Source of the DNA: an uncultured Ectothiorhodospiraceae bacterium
Lineage (GTDB): Bacteria; Pseudomonadota; Gammaproteobacteria; UBA9214
Direction of reading: 5' to 3'
Assembly (NCBI GenBank): GCA_947259415.1
Contig: CAMYMI010000002.1
Coordinates: forward strand, 186,001 to 250,000
DNA: 64,000 nucleotides
A program made the position numbers and the translations under genes. Below the pieces are notes generated by a model. That model was given only the letters and a program-made list of their open reading frames with translations. It ran no database searches and had not been told where the DNA came from. This document shows positions 1-8,342 of the stretch, one piece after another. The first letter of the stretch is position 1; every line of letters begins with the position of its first letter.

Positions 1-660
1 CAGCTCGTGTGCCGCACCGGTTGCCAGCGTGCCCATAGCGACCAGTTGTTCATTCTTCAGGGCCTGCTCGCGGGCCTCGGCCAGCTTGCGGTCCCGTTCG
101 CGCAGGCTGTGTGCCATGCCAACAATCAGCACAGCGACAAAGCCGGCGCTCATGACAAAACCCAGCCACATGCCAAACACGTGCATTTCGAAGCCGCCGT
201 TGTGGTGCATGCCGCCATGCGGCAGCGGGACATGGTAAGACAGCAGTGCGGTGTAGCAGCCCACCGTCAGGGCTGCCATAAACCAGGTGTAGGTCCGCGG
301 CAGGATGGTCGCTGCAATGATCAGCGGCAACAGGAAAAACCACACGAAGGGATTGGTGGCACCGCCGGTGTAGTAAAACACTGCGGAGATGCCGGCCACA
401 TCCAGCAGCATCTGCAGGAACAGCTCGGTATCCGTTACGGTCTGTGGTGCCTTGAGGCGCAGCAGTGTCAGTACATTCAGGCTGATCAGCAGGCAGATAA
501 CCACTATCAGCTGCTGCTGCGGCAGGACCATTCCGTAGACACCTATCGCCAGCGATATTCCGGTGACAACCGCCAGGATGGTGATATTGCGCAGCAGAAA
601 CAGTCGCTGCAGGTTGCGGCGGGTAGTGTCATCGGATGTCTGTGCCGTGCGGGTGGACAT
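1..660 (-). CDS. regB: RegB/PrrB-family redox sensor histidine kinase (N-terminal part, cut by window start)
   Basis: The minus-strand frame is open from an ATG at 660 to the window edge (220 residues visible, no stop). It shows about six hydrophobic segments (residues 20-180), the family motif GGATNPF at residues 99-105, which in RegB sits in the quinone-binding region, then a GMW membrane segment near 163, a short charged linker and the start of the kinase H-box, GTLATGAAHEL, with the expected phospho-acceptor at His218. RegB-type kinases sense the respiratory quinone pool or redox state and phosphorylate RegA; the ATP-binding domain, the redox cysteine and any regA gene would lie left of the window. 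The start has only a weak ribosome site, so it is not certain. Family assignment rests on the two motifs and the topology. Confidence 0.88.
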   Translation of the reverse strand, partial: MSTRTAQTSDDTTRRNLQRLFLLRNITILAVVTGISLAIGVYGMVLPQQQLIVVICLLISLNVLTLLRLKAPQTVTDTELFLQMLLDVAGISAVFYYTGGATNPFVWFFLLPLIIAATILPRTYTWFMAALTVGCYTALLSYHVPLPHGGMHHNGGFEMHVFGMWLGFVMSAGFVAVLIVGMAHSLRERDRKLAEAREQALKNEQLVAMGTLATGAAHEL

Positions 661-750
661 GTGGGGATGATGCAGCGACCCGTCCGCTACGGCAACCGGT
701 GCGACACTGTGTCACATTCTGACCGGCGCTGTGTGCAGGTAGTATGTCAT

Positions 751-808
751 TGTCCTGCCACGCCATGGAGTCGGTGTTGCGAGCCATGGAGCAGGCGCTG
801 GCAGGACA
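751..808. repeat. 10-bp perfect inverted repeat between regB and the outer-membrane protein gene
   Basis: TGTCCTGCCA at 751-760 is the exact reverse complement of TGGCAGGACA at 799-808. Between them lie two direct copies of CCATGGAG (764-771 and 784-791). The region is the divergent promoter space of the kinase and the gene starting at 938. It could be an operator or an RNA hairpin; there is no T-run, so it is not a typical terminator. Confidence 0.4.
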
Positions 809-937
809 CTGCCGGGCATCTGCCAGCCCGGCGGCCTTCCATATGCAAGCTATTGGATTCAAGCCACTAATCGTGGGCTCCGTGTGCACGAGAATCAAAT
901 CCATATCCCTTTCAATGCGATAATCACAGGAACCTCT

Positions 938-1975
938 ATGTTTAATGAACGGGTTGCTGCCGTTCTCTCTCTGGTCCTGGTGGCTGTATCCGGCAAGCCA
1001 CTGGCAGCAGAGCTGCACCTGCACCACGATACAAGCCATACCCTGCATCCCGCTAATGAACCCATTGGCGTGATGGGTGCGCATACCCATCATGAAGGCA
1101 ACTGGATGTTTTCCTACCGCTGGATGCGCATGCGCATGCAAGGCAATCGGGCGGGTACGGAGCGGCTGAGTGCGAGCGAGGTGTTGGGGCAGGGATACAT
1201 GGTGGCACCCACCCGTATGACCATGGATATGCACATGTTCGGTGCCATGTACGGTGTCAGTAACGATCTGACCCTGGTGCTGATGCTGCCCTGGCTCGAT
1301 ATGGAAATGGAGCATGTCACCGGCATGGGCGGTCGCTTCACAACAGAAGCAGACGGTGTCGGCGACGTCAAACTCGGCGCACTCTACCGTCTCGGCCAGT
1401 GGGGCAGCCATCAACTGCATCTGAATGCCGGGCTGGGGCTGCCGACCGGTTCCATCGATGAGCGGGACGATACCCCGATGGGGACGAACCAGCAGCTGCC
1501 GTACCCGATGCAGACCGGCTCCGGCACCTATGACCTCCTGCCGGGCATAACCTATATTGGCGCGGCCGCACGCCTGTCCTGGGGTGCGCAGGCGCTGGCC
1601 ACGATCCGGCTGGGCGAGAATGACAACGACTATACCCTGGGCGACCGGTACCGGATGACGGCCTGGGTGTCGCGCGAGGGCACCTCGGGCTGGGGTGCCT
1701 CCTTGCGTCTCGATGCGCAATGGTGGGACGACATCGAGGGTCGGGATAGCGGGCTGGCGCCAATGATGGCCACGATGGTGCCGACTGCTGACCCGGATCT
1801 ACGCGGCGGCGAACGGCTTGATTTGCTGCTGGGGCTGGGCTTTTCCCCGGCTGACGGGGTATTTAAGTGGCATCGTCTTGCGGCCGAATGGGGCCGTCCT
1901 CTGCACCAGGATCTGAACGGGCCGCAACTGGAAACCGACTGGACCCTGACGATCGGTTGGCAGTATCCCCTCTGA
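938..1975 (+). CDS. His/Met-rich outer-membrane beta-barrel protein (Phenol_MetA_deg/transporter-like)
   Basis: 345 residues from the ATG at 938, chosen over an upstream in-frame ATG at 884 because it gives a proper signal peptide (basic start, hydrophobic core, cleavage near residue 24 after PLAA) and follows an AGGA motif. The rest has alternating beta-barrel patterns and ends in a hydrophobic C-terminal strand (TIGWQYPL), as in outer-membrane proteins. It resembles the putative outer-membrane family of the phenol meta-pathway type. The mature N-terminus is unusually rich in His and Met (ELHLHHDTSH, then RWMRMRMQ, MTMDMHMF and DMEMEH), which suggests copper or other soft-metal contact; that function is inference. 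It is divergent from the regB gene and is followed by a strong terminator, so it looks like a single-gene unit. Confidence 0.7.
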   Translation: MFNERVAAVLSLVLVAVSGKPLAAELHLHHDTSHTLHPANEPIGVMGAHTHHEGNWMFSYRWMRMRMQGNRAGTERLSASEVLGQGYMVAPTRMTMDMHMFGAMYGVSNDLTLVLMLPWLDMEMEHVTGMGGRFTTEADGVGDVKLGALYRLGQWGSHQLHLNAGLGLPTGSIDERDDTPMGTNQQLPYPMQTGSGTYDLLPGITYIGAAARLSWGAQALATIRLGENDNDYTLGDRYRMTAWVSREGTSGWGASLRLDAQWWDDIEGRDSGLAPMMATMVPTADPDLRGGERLDLLLGLGFSPADGVFKWHRLAAEWGRPLHQDLNGPQLETDWTLTIGWQYPL

Positions 1976-2051
1976 CCGCGGCGGCTGCGACACTACGCCG
2001 CATTCCCAGCGGCTGGCTTCTCCGCTAGGCTGTCCGCTAGCGTGTTCTCAT

Positions 2052-2106
2052 AAGGCGGTATATCGTCCCCCCTACCAATCTCCTCCTCGATATACCGCCT
2101 TTTTTT
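2052..2106 (+). terminator. Rho-independent terminator after the outer-membrane protein gene
   Basis: A perfect 14-bp stem: AAGGCGGTATATCG (2052-2065) pairs with CGATATACCGCCTT (2088-2101). The loop is 22 nt and a run of seven T (2100-2106) follows. The long pyrimidine-rich loop is unusual. Confidence 0.9.
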
Positions 2107-2250
2107 ACTCCCCCAGCCCTGCAAACCACAGGACGCCGCTGGCCCTGTTTCCGCCTGAACCCTGTATGTACCGCTGACCGTAACTCCCGCCCCGGGTGGT
2201 GCTATGGAGTGTCCGGGATCGCATCGATGACGTGATTGCTATAAATTTGA

Positions 2251-2280
2251 TTGGTGAACGCCCTGAAAATATTTTATAGT
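2251..2280 (+). promoter_or_regulatory. candidate sigma-70 promoter of the LysR gene
   Basis: A TTGGTG -35-like element (2251-2256) and TATAGT -10 element (2275-2280) are 18 bp apart in AT-rich DNA about 60 bp before the start codon. The palindrome AAGGCCTT lies just downstream at 2284-2291. The -35 match is only partial. Confidence 0.35.
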
Positions 2281-2338
2281 CTCAAGGCCTTATAAGAGAT
2301 CCCTCGGATAAAAACGGGTTCTGTCCACGGAAAAGATC

Positions 2339-3247
2339 ATGGCCGACCGCAGATTACAGGTTTTTCACACCGTCGCCCGCCTGCTGAGCTTCACCAAGGC
2401 GGCCGAGAGCCTGCACATGACCCAGCCCGCGGTGACCTTCCAGGTTCGCCAGCTCGAGGAGTATTTCAATACCCGCCTGTTTGACCGAACCCACAACCGC
2501 ATCAGCCTGACAGAGGCCGGGACGCGGGTCTATGAGTACGCCGACCGGATTTTCGAACTCTATGCCGAAATGGAGAATGCCGTCCGCGACATGACCGGCG
2601 AGATCAGCGGCGTACTCATTATCGGTGCCAGCACCACTATCGCCGAATACATGCTTCCGGCGCTGCTGGGAGACTTCAAAAAGAAATACCCGGATATCAA
2701 TGTCCACCTCAAGGTGTCCAACTCTGATGGCATCGTGCACATGGTGGAGAACAACGATATTGACCTGGGCGTGGTCGAGGCCCCGGTCATGAACAAAAAC
2801 CTGGTTGTGGAGGCGTGTCGCAAGGACCGCCTGGTGGCGATTGCCTCACCGCAACACGCGTTGGCTGGAAAACAGAAGGTGCGGATGCCCGAGTTGCTGG
2901 AGGCGGCCTATATCGATCGCGAGGAAGGCTCCGGTACCCGTGAGGTGATCCAGGATTACCTCACCGAACTGGGTATGAATGTGAGTAACGTGCATGTCTC
3001 CATGGAGCTTGGCAGCCCCGAGGCCGTCAAGGGGGCGGTGGAGGCGGGCATGGGTGTTTCCATTGTTTCAGAGGTGACCATCCACAAGGAATTGCAGCTC
3101 GGTACCCTGGTCGCACTGGAGCTGGACCCGCCACTCGAACGGCCGTTCTCATTTGTGCACCAGAAGCAGAAATTTCGCCAGCGTGCCATGGATGAACTAC
3201 TTGAGTTTGCACGTGCCTATTGCATTTCGCACCAGGATGACTCTTGA
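2339..3247 (+). CDS. LysR-family transcriptional regulator (CysL/YeiE/CbbR-like)
   Basis: 302 residues, the standard LysR length. Residues 1-60 form the winged HTH (RLQVFHTVARLLSFTKAAE, then the recognition segment TQPAVTFQVRQLEE and LFDRTHNRISLTEAG). Residues about 90-295 form the periplasmic-binding-like effector domain with the usual GVLIIGAS and DLGVVEAP strands. The closest relatives by eye are the CysL, YeiE and CbbR groups, so a sulfur, sulfite or carbon-metabolism effector is possible; I cannot choose between them. It is followed 19 bp later by an unknown small gene and a permease on the same strand, which may be co-transcribed. Confidence 0.88.
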   Translation: MADRRLQVFHTVARLLSFTKAAESLHMTQPAVTFQVRQLEEYFNTRLFDRTHNRISLTEAGTRVYEYADRIFELYAEMENAVRDMTGEISGVLIIGASTTIAEYMLPALLGDFKKKYPDINVHLKVSNSDGIVHMVENNDIDLGVVEAPVMNKNLVVEACRKDRLVAIASPQHALAGKQKVRMPELLEAAYIDREEGSGTREVIQDYLTELGMNVSNVHVSMELGSPEAVKGAVEAGMGVSIVSEVTIHKELQLGTLVALELDPPLERPFSFVHQKQKFRQRAMDELLEFARAYCISHQDDS

Positions 3248-3266
3248 ATCAGCTGTCCGCACCACA

Positions 3267-3674
3267 ATGAGAAGTAACACCCGGTTTGTTGCAGTGGCGT
3301 CAAGCGAACAAAAACTGATGGATGTCTGCCGGCAGCTTGGACCCGGTGACCTGGAAATCCTGCTGGCGTTCGCGGAGTTCCTCGGGCAGCGTACCAGGGG
3401 TGCCATTCCTCGTGCCGGCGGCGGAGAGACGGCGCCGGCGCCGGTACCTGAACCACTTGTGATTGAACGGCCGGCGCAGGAGTCGGTGGTGGCCGGGCTG
3501 AAACGATTGTCAAAGACCTACCCGATGCTGGATAAGAGCGAGATGCTCAGTGCGACATCGGACATCGTTGCCACGCATATCATGCAGGGCACCGCGACGG
3601 GAGAGGTAATCGACACCCTGGAGGAGGTCTTCCGGGAACACTACCGGCAGCTGAAACAGGGCCAGGACTCCTGA
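3267..3674 (+). CDS. conserved-looking hypothetical protein, 135 aa
   Basis: I do not recognise a named family. The frame is open further upstream, but the ATG at 3267 avoids a long overlap with the LysR gene. The protein has a helical N-terminal segment (DLEILLAFAEFLGQR), a Pro/Ala/Glu-rich linker near residues 50-68 and a helical C-terminal half (KRLSKTYPMLDKSEML, then a charged end). It has no signal peptide or membrane segment. The stop lies 3 bp before the start of the AI-2E-type permease, so the two are probably translated from one mRNA. Confidence 0.6.
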   Translation: MRSNTRFVAVASSEQKLMDVCRQLGPGDLEILLAFAEFLGQRTRGAIPRAGGGETAPAPVPEPLVIERPAQESVVAGLKRLSKTYPMLDKSEMLSATSDIVATHIMQGTATGEVIDTLEEVFREHYRQLKQGQDS

Positions 3675-3677
3675 GTC

Positions 3678-4772
3678 ATGAATATCCTGCTTGAATGGTA
3701 CAAGCGGCATTTCTCTGACCCGCAGGTTGTCATCCTTGCGGGGATATTGATTGTCGGTCTGGTGGTGATCATCACCCTGGGCGATATGCTGATACCGGTG
3801 CTGGTGGGTGTGGTGATTGCCTACCTGCTGGACGGGGTGGTTGAAAAATGCACCAGGCTTGGTGCGCCGCGTATTTCAGCCGTGGCTCTGGTGTTTATCC
3901 TGTTCATCTCCTTCCTGGTATTTGCCATGTTCTGGATGGTGCCGCGCCTGTCATCCCAGCTGACCCAGCTGGTACAGCAGCTGCCGGTTATGATGGGACA
4001 CGGACAGGAGGTCCTGCTGCATCTGCCGGAAAAATACCCGAACCTGTTTACCGAGCAGCAGGTCAATGAACTGATCCAGGCGATCCGTTCCGAAATCACG
4101 GCTATGGGTCAGCGTCTGCTGTCCATGTCGGTGGCTTCGGTCATCAGCCTCATCACCCTGATGGTATACATCATTCTGGTGCCGGTGCTGGCGTTCTTCT
4201 TTCTCAAGGACAAGCACCACATCCTGGCGTGGTTCAGCAAGCGCCTGCCCAGCGAGCGCCGCCTGGCCGACAAGGTATGGCACGACGTCAACCTGCAGGT
4301 TGCCAATTATGTGCGTGGCAAGGTCTGGGAGATCGTGATCATAGGCGCGGTGTCCTTTGCGACCTTTGTCTTAATGGGGCTGCAGTATGCCCTGTTGCTG
4401 GCTACCATGGTCGGCTTGTCCGTGATCATCCCCTACATAGGCGCCGCGGCGGTGACCGTCCCGATCGCCATCATTGCCTATTTCCAGTGGGGCTGGAGCG
4501 CGGATTTTGCCTGGGTGCTGGTCGCCTACGGAGTAATCCAGGCGGTTGACGGGAACCTGCTGGTACCGCTGCTGTTCTCCGAGGTCGTTAACCTTCACCC
4601 GGTGGCCATCATCATTGCCGTGCTGGTGTTCGGTGGGGTATGGGGTTTCTGGGGGGTGTTTTTCGCGATACCGCTGGCTACCCTGGTGCAGGCGGTGCTC
4701 AATGCCTGGCCGCGCAAGGACAAAGAGGTTGAACCGCCCGCGAAAGATTCATCACAAGCACCCGCAGGCTAG
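3678..4772 (+). CDS. AI-2E family transporter / PerM-type permease
   Basis: 364 residues with about eight hydrophobic segments: two near residues 17-52, one near 68-88, one near 155-175, then a dense set from 215 to 345. The family signature appears as PYIGAAAVTVP and then VIQAVDGNLLVPLLF. A long soluble loop between residues 90 and 150 is also typical. Members include the putative autoinducer-2 exporter TqsA and PerM/YdiK, with substrates mostly unproven, so no substrate is claimed. The C-terminus is short and charged. Translation is probably coupled to the preceding small gene. Confidence 0.88.
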   Translation: MNILLEWYKRHFSDPQVVILAGILIVGLVVIITLGDMLIPVLVGVVIAYLLDGVVEKCTRLGAPRISAVALVFILFISFLVFAMFWMVPRLSSQLTQLVQQLPVMMGHGQEVLLHLPEKYPNLFTEQQVNELIQAIRSEITAMGQRLLSMSVASVISLITLMVYIILVPVLAFFFLKDKHHILAWFSKRLPSERRLADKVWHDVNLQVANYVRGKVWEIVIIGAVSFATFVLMGLQYALLLATMVGLSVIIPYIGAAAVTVPIAIIAYFQWGWSADFAWVLVAYGVIQAVDGNLLVPLLFSEVVNLHPVAIIIAVLVFGGVWGFWGVFFAIPLATLVQAVLNAWPRKDKEVEPPAKDSSQAPAG

Positions 4773-4829
4773 GGTCCGGTTTAATCCTGGCGCCGGTCGC
4801 ACACCCGGTACTGCGGTGCCCGACCCGGT

Positions 4830-5297
4830 TCACAGTTCCTTGATCGCCTCCAGCACCTCGTCGACGTGGCCCTTGACCTTGACCTTGCGCCATTCCCTGC
4901 GCAGCACGCCCTTGTCGTCAATCAGGAAGGTGCTGCGTTCGACACCCATGACCTTACGGCCATACATGTTCTTTTCCTTGATGACATCAAACAGCTTGCA
5001 GACCTTTTCGTCGGCATCGGAGAGTAGTTCGAACGGGAAGCCCTGCCTGGCCTTGAAGTTTTCGTGTGACTTGATGCTGTCCCGCGATATGCCCAGTATC
5101 GCTGTATTGCGGCGCCGAAACTTGCTGATCTGGTCGCGAAAGTCCTGGCCTTCCAGGGTACAGCCCGGGGTGCTGTCCTTGGGGTAGAAATAGACGACCA
5201 CGTTCTTCCCCTTGAAGTCCTTTAATGACAGGGGCTGGTCGCCCGTTGCCGGCAGACTGAAATCGGGTACTTTTTTGCCTGTGTTGATCTTGTTCAT
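4830..5297 (-). CDS. bcp: thioredoxin-dependent peroxiredoxin, Bcp/PrxQ family
   Basis: 155 residues from the ATG at 5297; the frame extends upstream, but this start gives the normal length and the typical N-terminus (KVPDFSLPATGDQ). The peroxidatic cysteine is in DSTPGCTLEGQDFRD. The residue five positions later, Cys in E. coli Bcp, is here in the run EGQDF, so this is a Bcp without the adjacent resolving cysteine; it must use another cysteine or an external thiol. Bcp reduces peroxides and organic hydroperoxides in the cytoplasm. It lies downstream of gcvR on the same strand with about 295 bp between them. Confidence 0.93.
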   Translation of the reverse strand: MNKINTGKKVPDFSLPATGDQPLSLKDFKGKNVVVYFYPKDSTPGCTLEGQDFRDQISKFRRRNTAILGISRDSIKSHENFKARQGFPFELLSDADEKVCKLFDVIKEKNMYGRKVMGVERSTFLIDDKGVLRREWRKVKVKGHVDEVLEAIKEL

Positions 5298-5450
5298 GGT
5301 CCTCGTATGGTCCTGCGGTCCGGGTGAAATCGTCGAGCCCGCATATTGCACCAGTCGGCCGCGGACCTGTGTGTAATCAACTGAAACGATAGTGCATCTT
5401 TCAACGATCCAGAAGAATTCCAAGGGTACACTGTGTAATCGGCCCGCGTC

Positions 5451-5567
5451 CTATCCGGGCCCTGGCTTGTTCATGCATGCCTGTACTTGTTCTTCACTCA
5501 AGTCATAGTTACGGCTATGACTTTCGCTCCAGAACGGCGTCCAGTCACACCTGTCCTGCGTCATCAT
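5451..5567 (-). CDS. possible 38-aa small protein between gcvR and bcp
   Basis: A minus-strand frame from ATG (5567; a second ATG at 5564) to TAG encodes 38 residues with protein-like composition: an aromatic start (CDWTPFWSE), then NYDLSEEQVQACMNK and a Pro/Gly end. It starts 25 nt after the gcvR stop. There is no strong ribosome site, and a palindrome (5500-5523) lies inside the frame, so it could instead be a structured untranslated element. No family is recognised. Confidence 0.33.
   Translation of the reverse strand: MMTQDRCDWTPFWSESHSRNYDLSEEQVQACMNKPGPG
5500..5523. repeat. 9-bp inverted repeat, 6-nt loop
   Basis: AAGTCATAG (5500-5508) and CTATGACTT (5515-5523) are perfect reverse complements around TTACGG. 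It lies in the gcvR-bcp spacer, inside the small ORF. Without a T-run it is not an obvious terminator. Confidence 0.5.
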
Positions 5568-5592
5568 CCCGGATACCGGTGCAATATGCGGG

Positions 5593-6144
5593 CTAGCCCT
5601 TTACGGGCTCGATGACGGCATCGAGATTCAGCTGGTCGCAGAAGTCCATAAACTCGTCACGCAGGACGGAGATCTGCATATTGGCCGGTATATCGACGCT
5701 CAGGTGAACGGTAAACATCGGGGTACCGGTGTGCGCGGCGGCATACGTCGAGGTGACCATTTCCTGTATATTGATCTTGCGCTGTGAAAAAAATCTCGCC
5801 AGATTGTGGACGATTCCCGGCTGATCGAGCGCCACCACGTCGACCCCGTAGGGAAGGAGGTCCTTGCCGATCTCCCTGGAGGCGGTGCGGCGTGCCGTGA
5901 TCGTCAGTGCAAGCCGCTCTTCCAGGGAGCGGATCTGGTTTTCCAGCCTGGCGATGTTGTTCCAGTTCCCGATAACGAGCAGGAGGATGGCAAAATCACC
6001 TCCGAGTATGGTCATACGGCTGTCGACAATGTTGCAGCCACACTCCAGGACACAGCGTGACAGTTCGTCGATAATGCCGGGCTTGTCCTCGCCCAGGGCG
6101 GACAGGACCAGCTGGTTCGTGTTTGTGGTGGATTGTTTACTCAT
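5593..6144 (-). CDS. gcvR: glycine cleavage system transcriptional repressor GcvR (ACT-domain protein)
   Basis: 183 residues in two ACT domains, roughly 10-85 and 98-175. Signature segments are LSALGEDKPGIIDELS at the N-terminus and ALDQPGIVHNLARFFSQ in the second domain. GcvR binds glycine and antagonises the activator GcvA in E. coli. The gene is divergent from dapA, the position it has in many gammaproteobacteria (gcvR next to dapA, bcp downstream), which supports the assignment. No gcvA or glycine cleavage genes are in the window, although glyA is about 15 kb away. Confidence 0.9.
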   Translation of the reverse strand: MSKQSTTNTNQLVLSALGEDKPGIIDELSRCVLECGCNIVDSRMTILGGDFAILLLVIGNWNNIARLENQIRSLEERLALTITARRTASREIGKDLLPYGVDVVALDQPGIVHNLARFFSQRKINIQEMVTSTYAAAHTGTPMFTVHLSVDIPANMQISVLRDEFMDFCDQLNLDAVIEPVKG

Positions 6145-6319
6145 CGTGTCCTGCTGGCGGCCCCCGCGGGGCTGATTATGTGGTTTGCTTCACAGTCTAG
6201 CATTTTACAGTTCAAGGCGCCCCAACGGCTTGACGGGGCTGGCCGCGGGCATTCGTCTTGTCAGTCATGGGTGGCGCCAGTACCATGTCGGTCTCGGACA
6301 GAGCACGGAGTGAAGTTAC

Positions 6320-7198
6320 ATGTTTCACGGCAGTATGGTGGCGCTGGTGACCCCGATGAACCCGGACGGCGCCATTGATGAAGACAGCCTGCAGCGTCTG
6401 GTCGATTTTCATATTGAAAACCATACCGACGCCATTGTGGTAGCGGGCACCACGGGTGAGTCCGCGACCCTGGACGAGGACGAGCATTGCCACCTTATTC
6501 GTCTCAGTGTTGAAATAGCCGCAGGGCGTATCCCGATAATTGCCGGAACCGGCGCAAACTCCACCCGCGAGGCCATCGATCTGACCCGTTGCGCCATGGA
6601 CGCCGGTGTCGATGCCTGCCTGCTGGTTACGCCGTATTACAACAAGCCCACGCAGGAAGGACTGTACCGGCATTTCCGCACAGTGGCGGAAGCGGTACCG
6701 GTGCCCCAGATTCTGTACAATGTACCCGGGCGCACAGCATGCGACATGCTGCCCGAAACAGTTGAGCGTCTGGCCAGGGTTTCCAATATCGTCGGCATCA
6801 AGGAGGCAACCGGTGATATGAACCGTGCACGCGAGATCCTGGAGCGCTGCGGTGAGCGCCTTGACCTCTACAGCGGCGATGATGCGACCGCCATGGAACT
6901 GATACTGCTGGGGGGCAAGGGCAACGTCTCGGTGACCGCCAATGTGGCGCCGGCAGCAATGCGCGACCTGTGTGCTGTCGCGCTGACGGGGGACCGCGAG
7001 CGCGCCACGGTCATCAACCAGCCGCTGGAAAGTCTGCACCAGGCGCTGTTTGTAGAATCCAATCCGATACCGGTCAAATGGGCGCTGTACGAGATGGGTA
7101 TGATCCCGGCCGGTATCCGCTTGCCGATGACGCCGTTGGCAGAACAATTTCATGACACTGTACGGCAGGCACTGAAGCAGGCCGGTGTCCTTACATGA
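6320..7198 (+). CDS. dapA: 4-hydroxy-tetrahydrodipicolinate synthase
   Basis: 292 residues, full length. The N-terminus MFHGSMVALVTPM is typical. Visible motifs are GTTGESATL near residue 43, YNVPGRT near 133 with the catalytic Tyr, and GIKEATGD near 159 with the Schiff-base Lys. The enzyme condenses pyruvate with aspartate semialdehyde, the first committed step of lysine and meso-diaminopimelate synthesis. It is the first gene of a same-strand run with bamC, an MBL-fold gene and purL, and is divergent from gcvR. Confidence 0.97.
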   Translation: MFHGSMVALVTPMNPDGAIDEDSLQRLVDFHIENHTDAIVVAGTTGESATLDEDEHCHLIRLSVEIAAGRIPIIAGTGANSTREAIDLTRCAMDAGVDACLLVTPYYNKPTQEGLYRHFRTVAEAVPVPQILYNVPGRTACDMLPETVERLARVSNIVGIKEATGDMNRAREILERCGERLDLYSGDDATAMELILLGGKGNVSVTANVAPAAMRDLCAVALTGDRERATVINQPLESLHQALFVESNPIPVKWALYEMGMIPAGIRLPMTPLAEQFHDTVRQALKQAGVLT

Positions 7199-7211
7199 CA
7201 GAGAACTGATA

Positions 7212-8330
7212 ATGAGATCCAGCCTATTTTCAAAGACTGTTATCACAGTATTGACTGGCATGCTGCTGCTGAGCGCATGTGGCAGCGTAGACAAGGTGGC
7301 CCCCGGCAGGAAGGTGGACTACAAAAAGAGCAGGACCACGGACGCGCTAGAGGTCCCGCCGGACCTGACTTCTACAACTATTAACGATGCACCTGACATG
7401 CTCGACAAGGCCGGTGCGCAGTATTCCGATTACAGCGACAGCGGGCCGGCGGTGGGTGCCGAGACCGTGTTGCCGGACCAGGCGAATATGCGCGTGGTCC
7501 GTGACGGGGACAAGCAGTGGCTGGTCATTCCTGGTGAGCCCCCCCGGGTATGGCCCAGGGTCCGCGAGTTCTGGATGCAGGAGGGTTTTCTGATCAACAA
7601 GGAGGATCCGCGGGTCGGTATCCTGGAAACCGGCTGGGCGGAGAACCGGGCTGATATCCCCCAGGGTGTGATTAGAAATGCCCTGGGCAAGGTTGTCGAT
7701 TTCGCCTATTCGGCGGCGACCCGTGACCAGTACCGGGTACGTCTCGAGCAGGGGACGGAGGCCGGGACCACAGAGCTCTACCTGACACACCGTGGTGTGG
7801 AGGAGGTGGTGACCGGGGGCGCAACTGACAGCAACACTGTGTGGAAACCGCGTCCCTCCGATCCCGAGCTTGAGGCCGAGATGCTCAAACGCATGATGGT
7901 CTTCCTGGGCGTCAAGGAGCAGAAGGCGCAAAAACTGCTGGCGCAGCAGTCAACGCGTGAGGCCCGTGCACAGCTGGTAAGCGATGCGAGCGGCACCCTG
8001 CTGATTCTGGGCGAGGACTTTTCCCGTGCCTGGCGGCGTACCGGTGTGGCGCTCGACCGGGTGAGTTTTGCTGTGGAAGACCGCAACCGCTCAGAGGGTA
8101 TCTACTACGTGCGCTACAACGATCCACTGAGTGATCAGGACAAGGAGGGGCTGCTGTCACGAATTGCCTTCTGGTCAGCTGACGACGATGCAGAGGTGAC
8201 GCTTTACCAGATCGCGCTGCTCGCCAGGGGAGCGGAAACCCATGTAATCGTCAATGATGCCACCGGCAAGCGGGATAATTCCTCGACCGCGAAGCGAATC
8301 CTGACATTGCTGGAGGAACAATTGCGCTAG
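7212..8330 (+). CDS. bamC: outer-membrane protein assembly factor BamC (NlpB), lipoprotein
   Basis: 372 residues from the ATG at 7212, 13 bp after the dapA stop. An upstream in-frame ATG overlapping dapA was rejected because the signal peptide begins here (basic RSSLFSK, hydrophobic core, lipobox LLSAC with Cys about residue 23). An unstructured region follows, which in E. coli BamC binds BamD (GRKVDYKK and EVPPDLT are recognisable), then two helix-grip domains, about 95-215 and 260-370. BamC is an accessory lipoprotein of the BAM complex that inserts beta-barrels in the outer membrane. The dapA-bamC order is conserved in gammaproteobacteria. Confidence 0.92.
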   Translation: MRSSLFSKTVITVLTGMLLLSACGSVDKVAPGRKVDYKKSRTTDALEVPPDLTSTTINDAPDMLDKAGAQYSDYSDSGPAVGAETVLPDQANMRVVRDGDKQWLVIPGEPPRVWPRVREFWMQEGFLINKEDPRVGILETGWAENRADIPQGVIRNALGKVVDFAYSAATRDQYRVRLEQGTEAGTTELYLTHRGVEEVVTGGATDSNTVWKPRPSDPELEAEMLKRMMVFLGVKEQKAQKLLAQQSTREARAQLVSDASGTLLILGEDFSRAWRRTGVALDRVSFAVEDRNRSEGIYYVRYNDPLSDQDKEGLLSRIAFWSADDDAEVTLYQIALLARGAETHVIVNDATGKRDNSSTAKRILTLLEEQLR

Positions 8331-8342
8331 CCTGCGATCTCC

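Larger units (their letters stand above)
1976..2338. other. intergenic region, no gene
   Basis: No coding frame is supported. It holds the terminator at 2052-2106 and, in its AT-rich right part, the probable promoter of the LysR gene. Confidence 0.7.

Noticed and set aside
7-870. 287-aa plus-strand frame at the left edge
   Set aside because: It is antisense to the clear RegB-type kinase frame; its composition (many His, Gln, Arg) is typical of a shadow.
744-923. 59-codon plus-strand frame upstream of the outer-membrane protein gene
   Set aside because: Composition is not protein-like enough, no ribosome site, and it overlaps the inverted repeat in the divergent promoter space.
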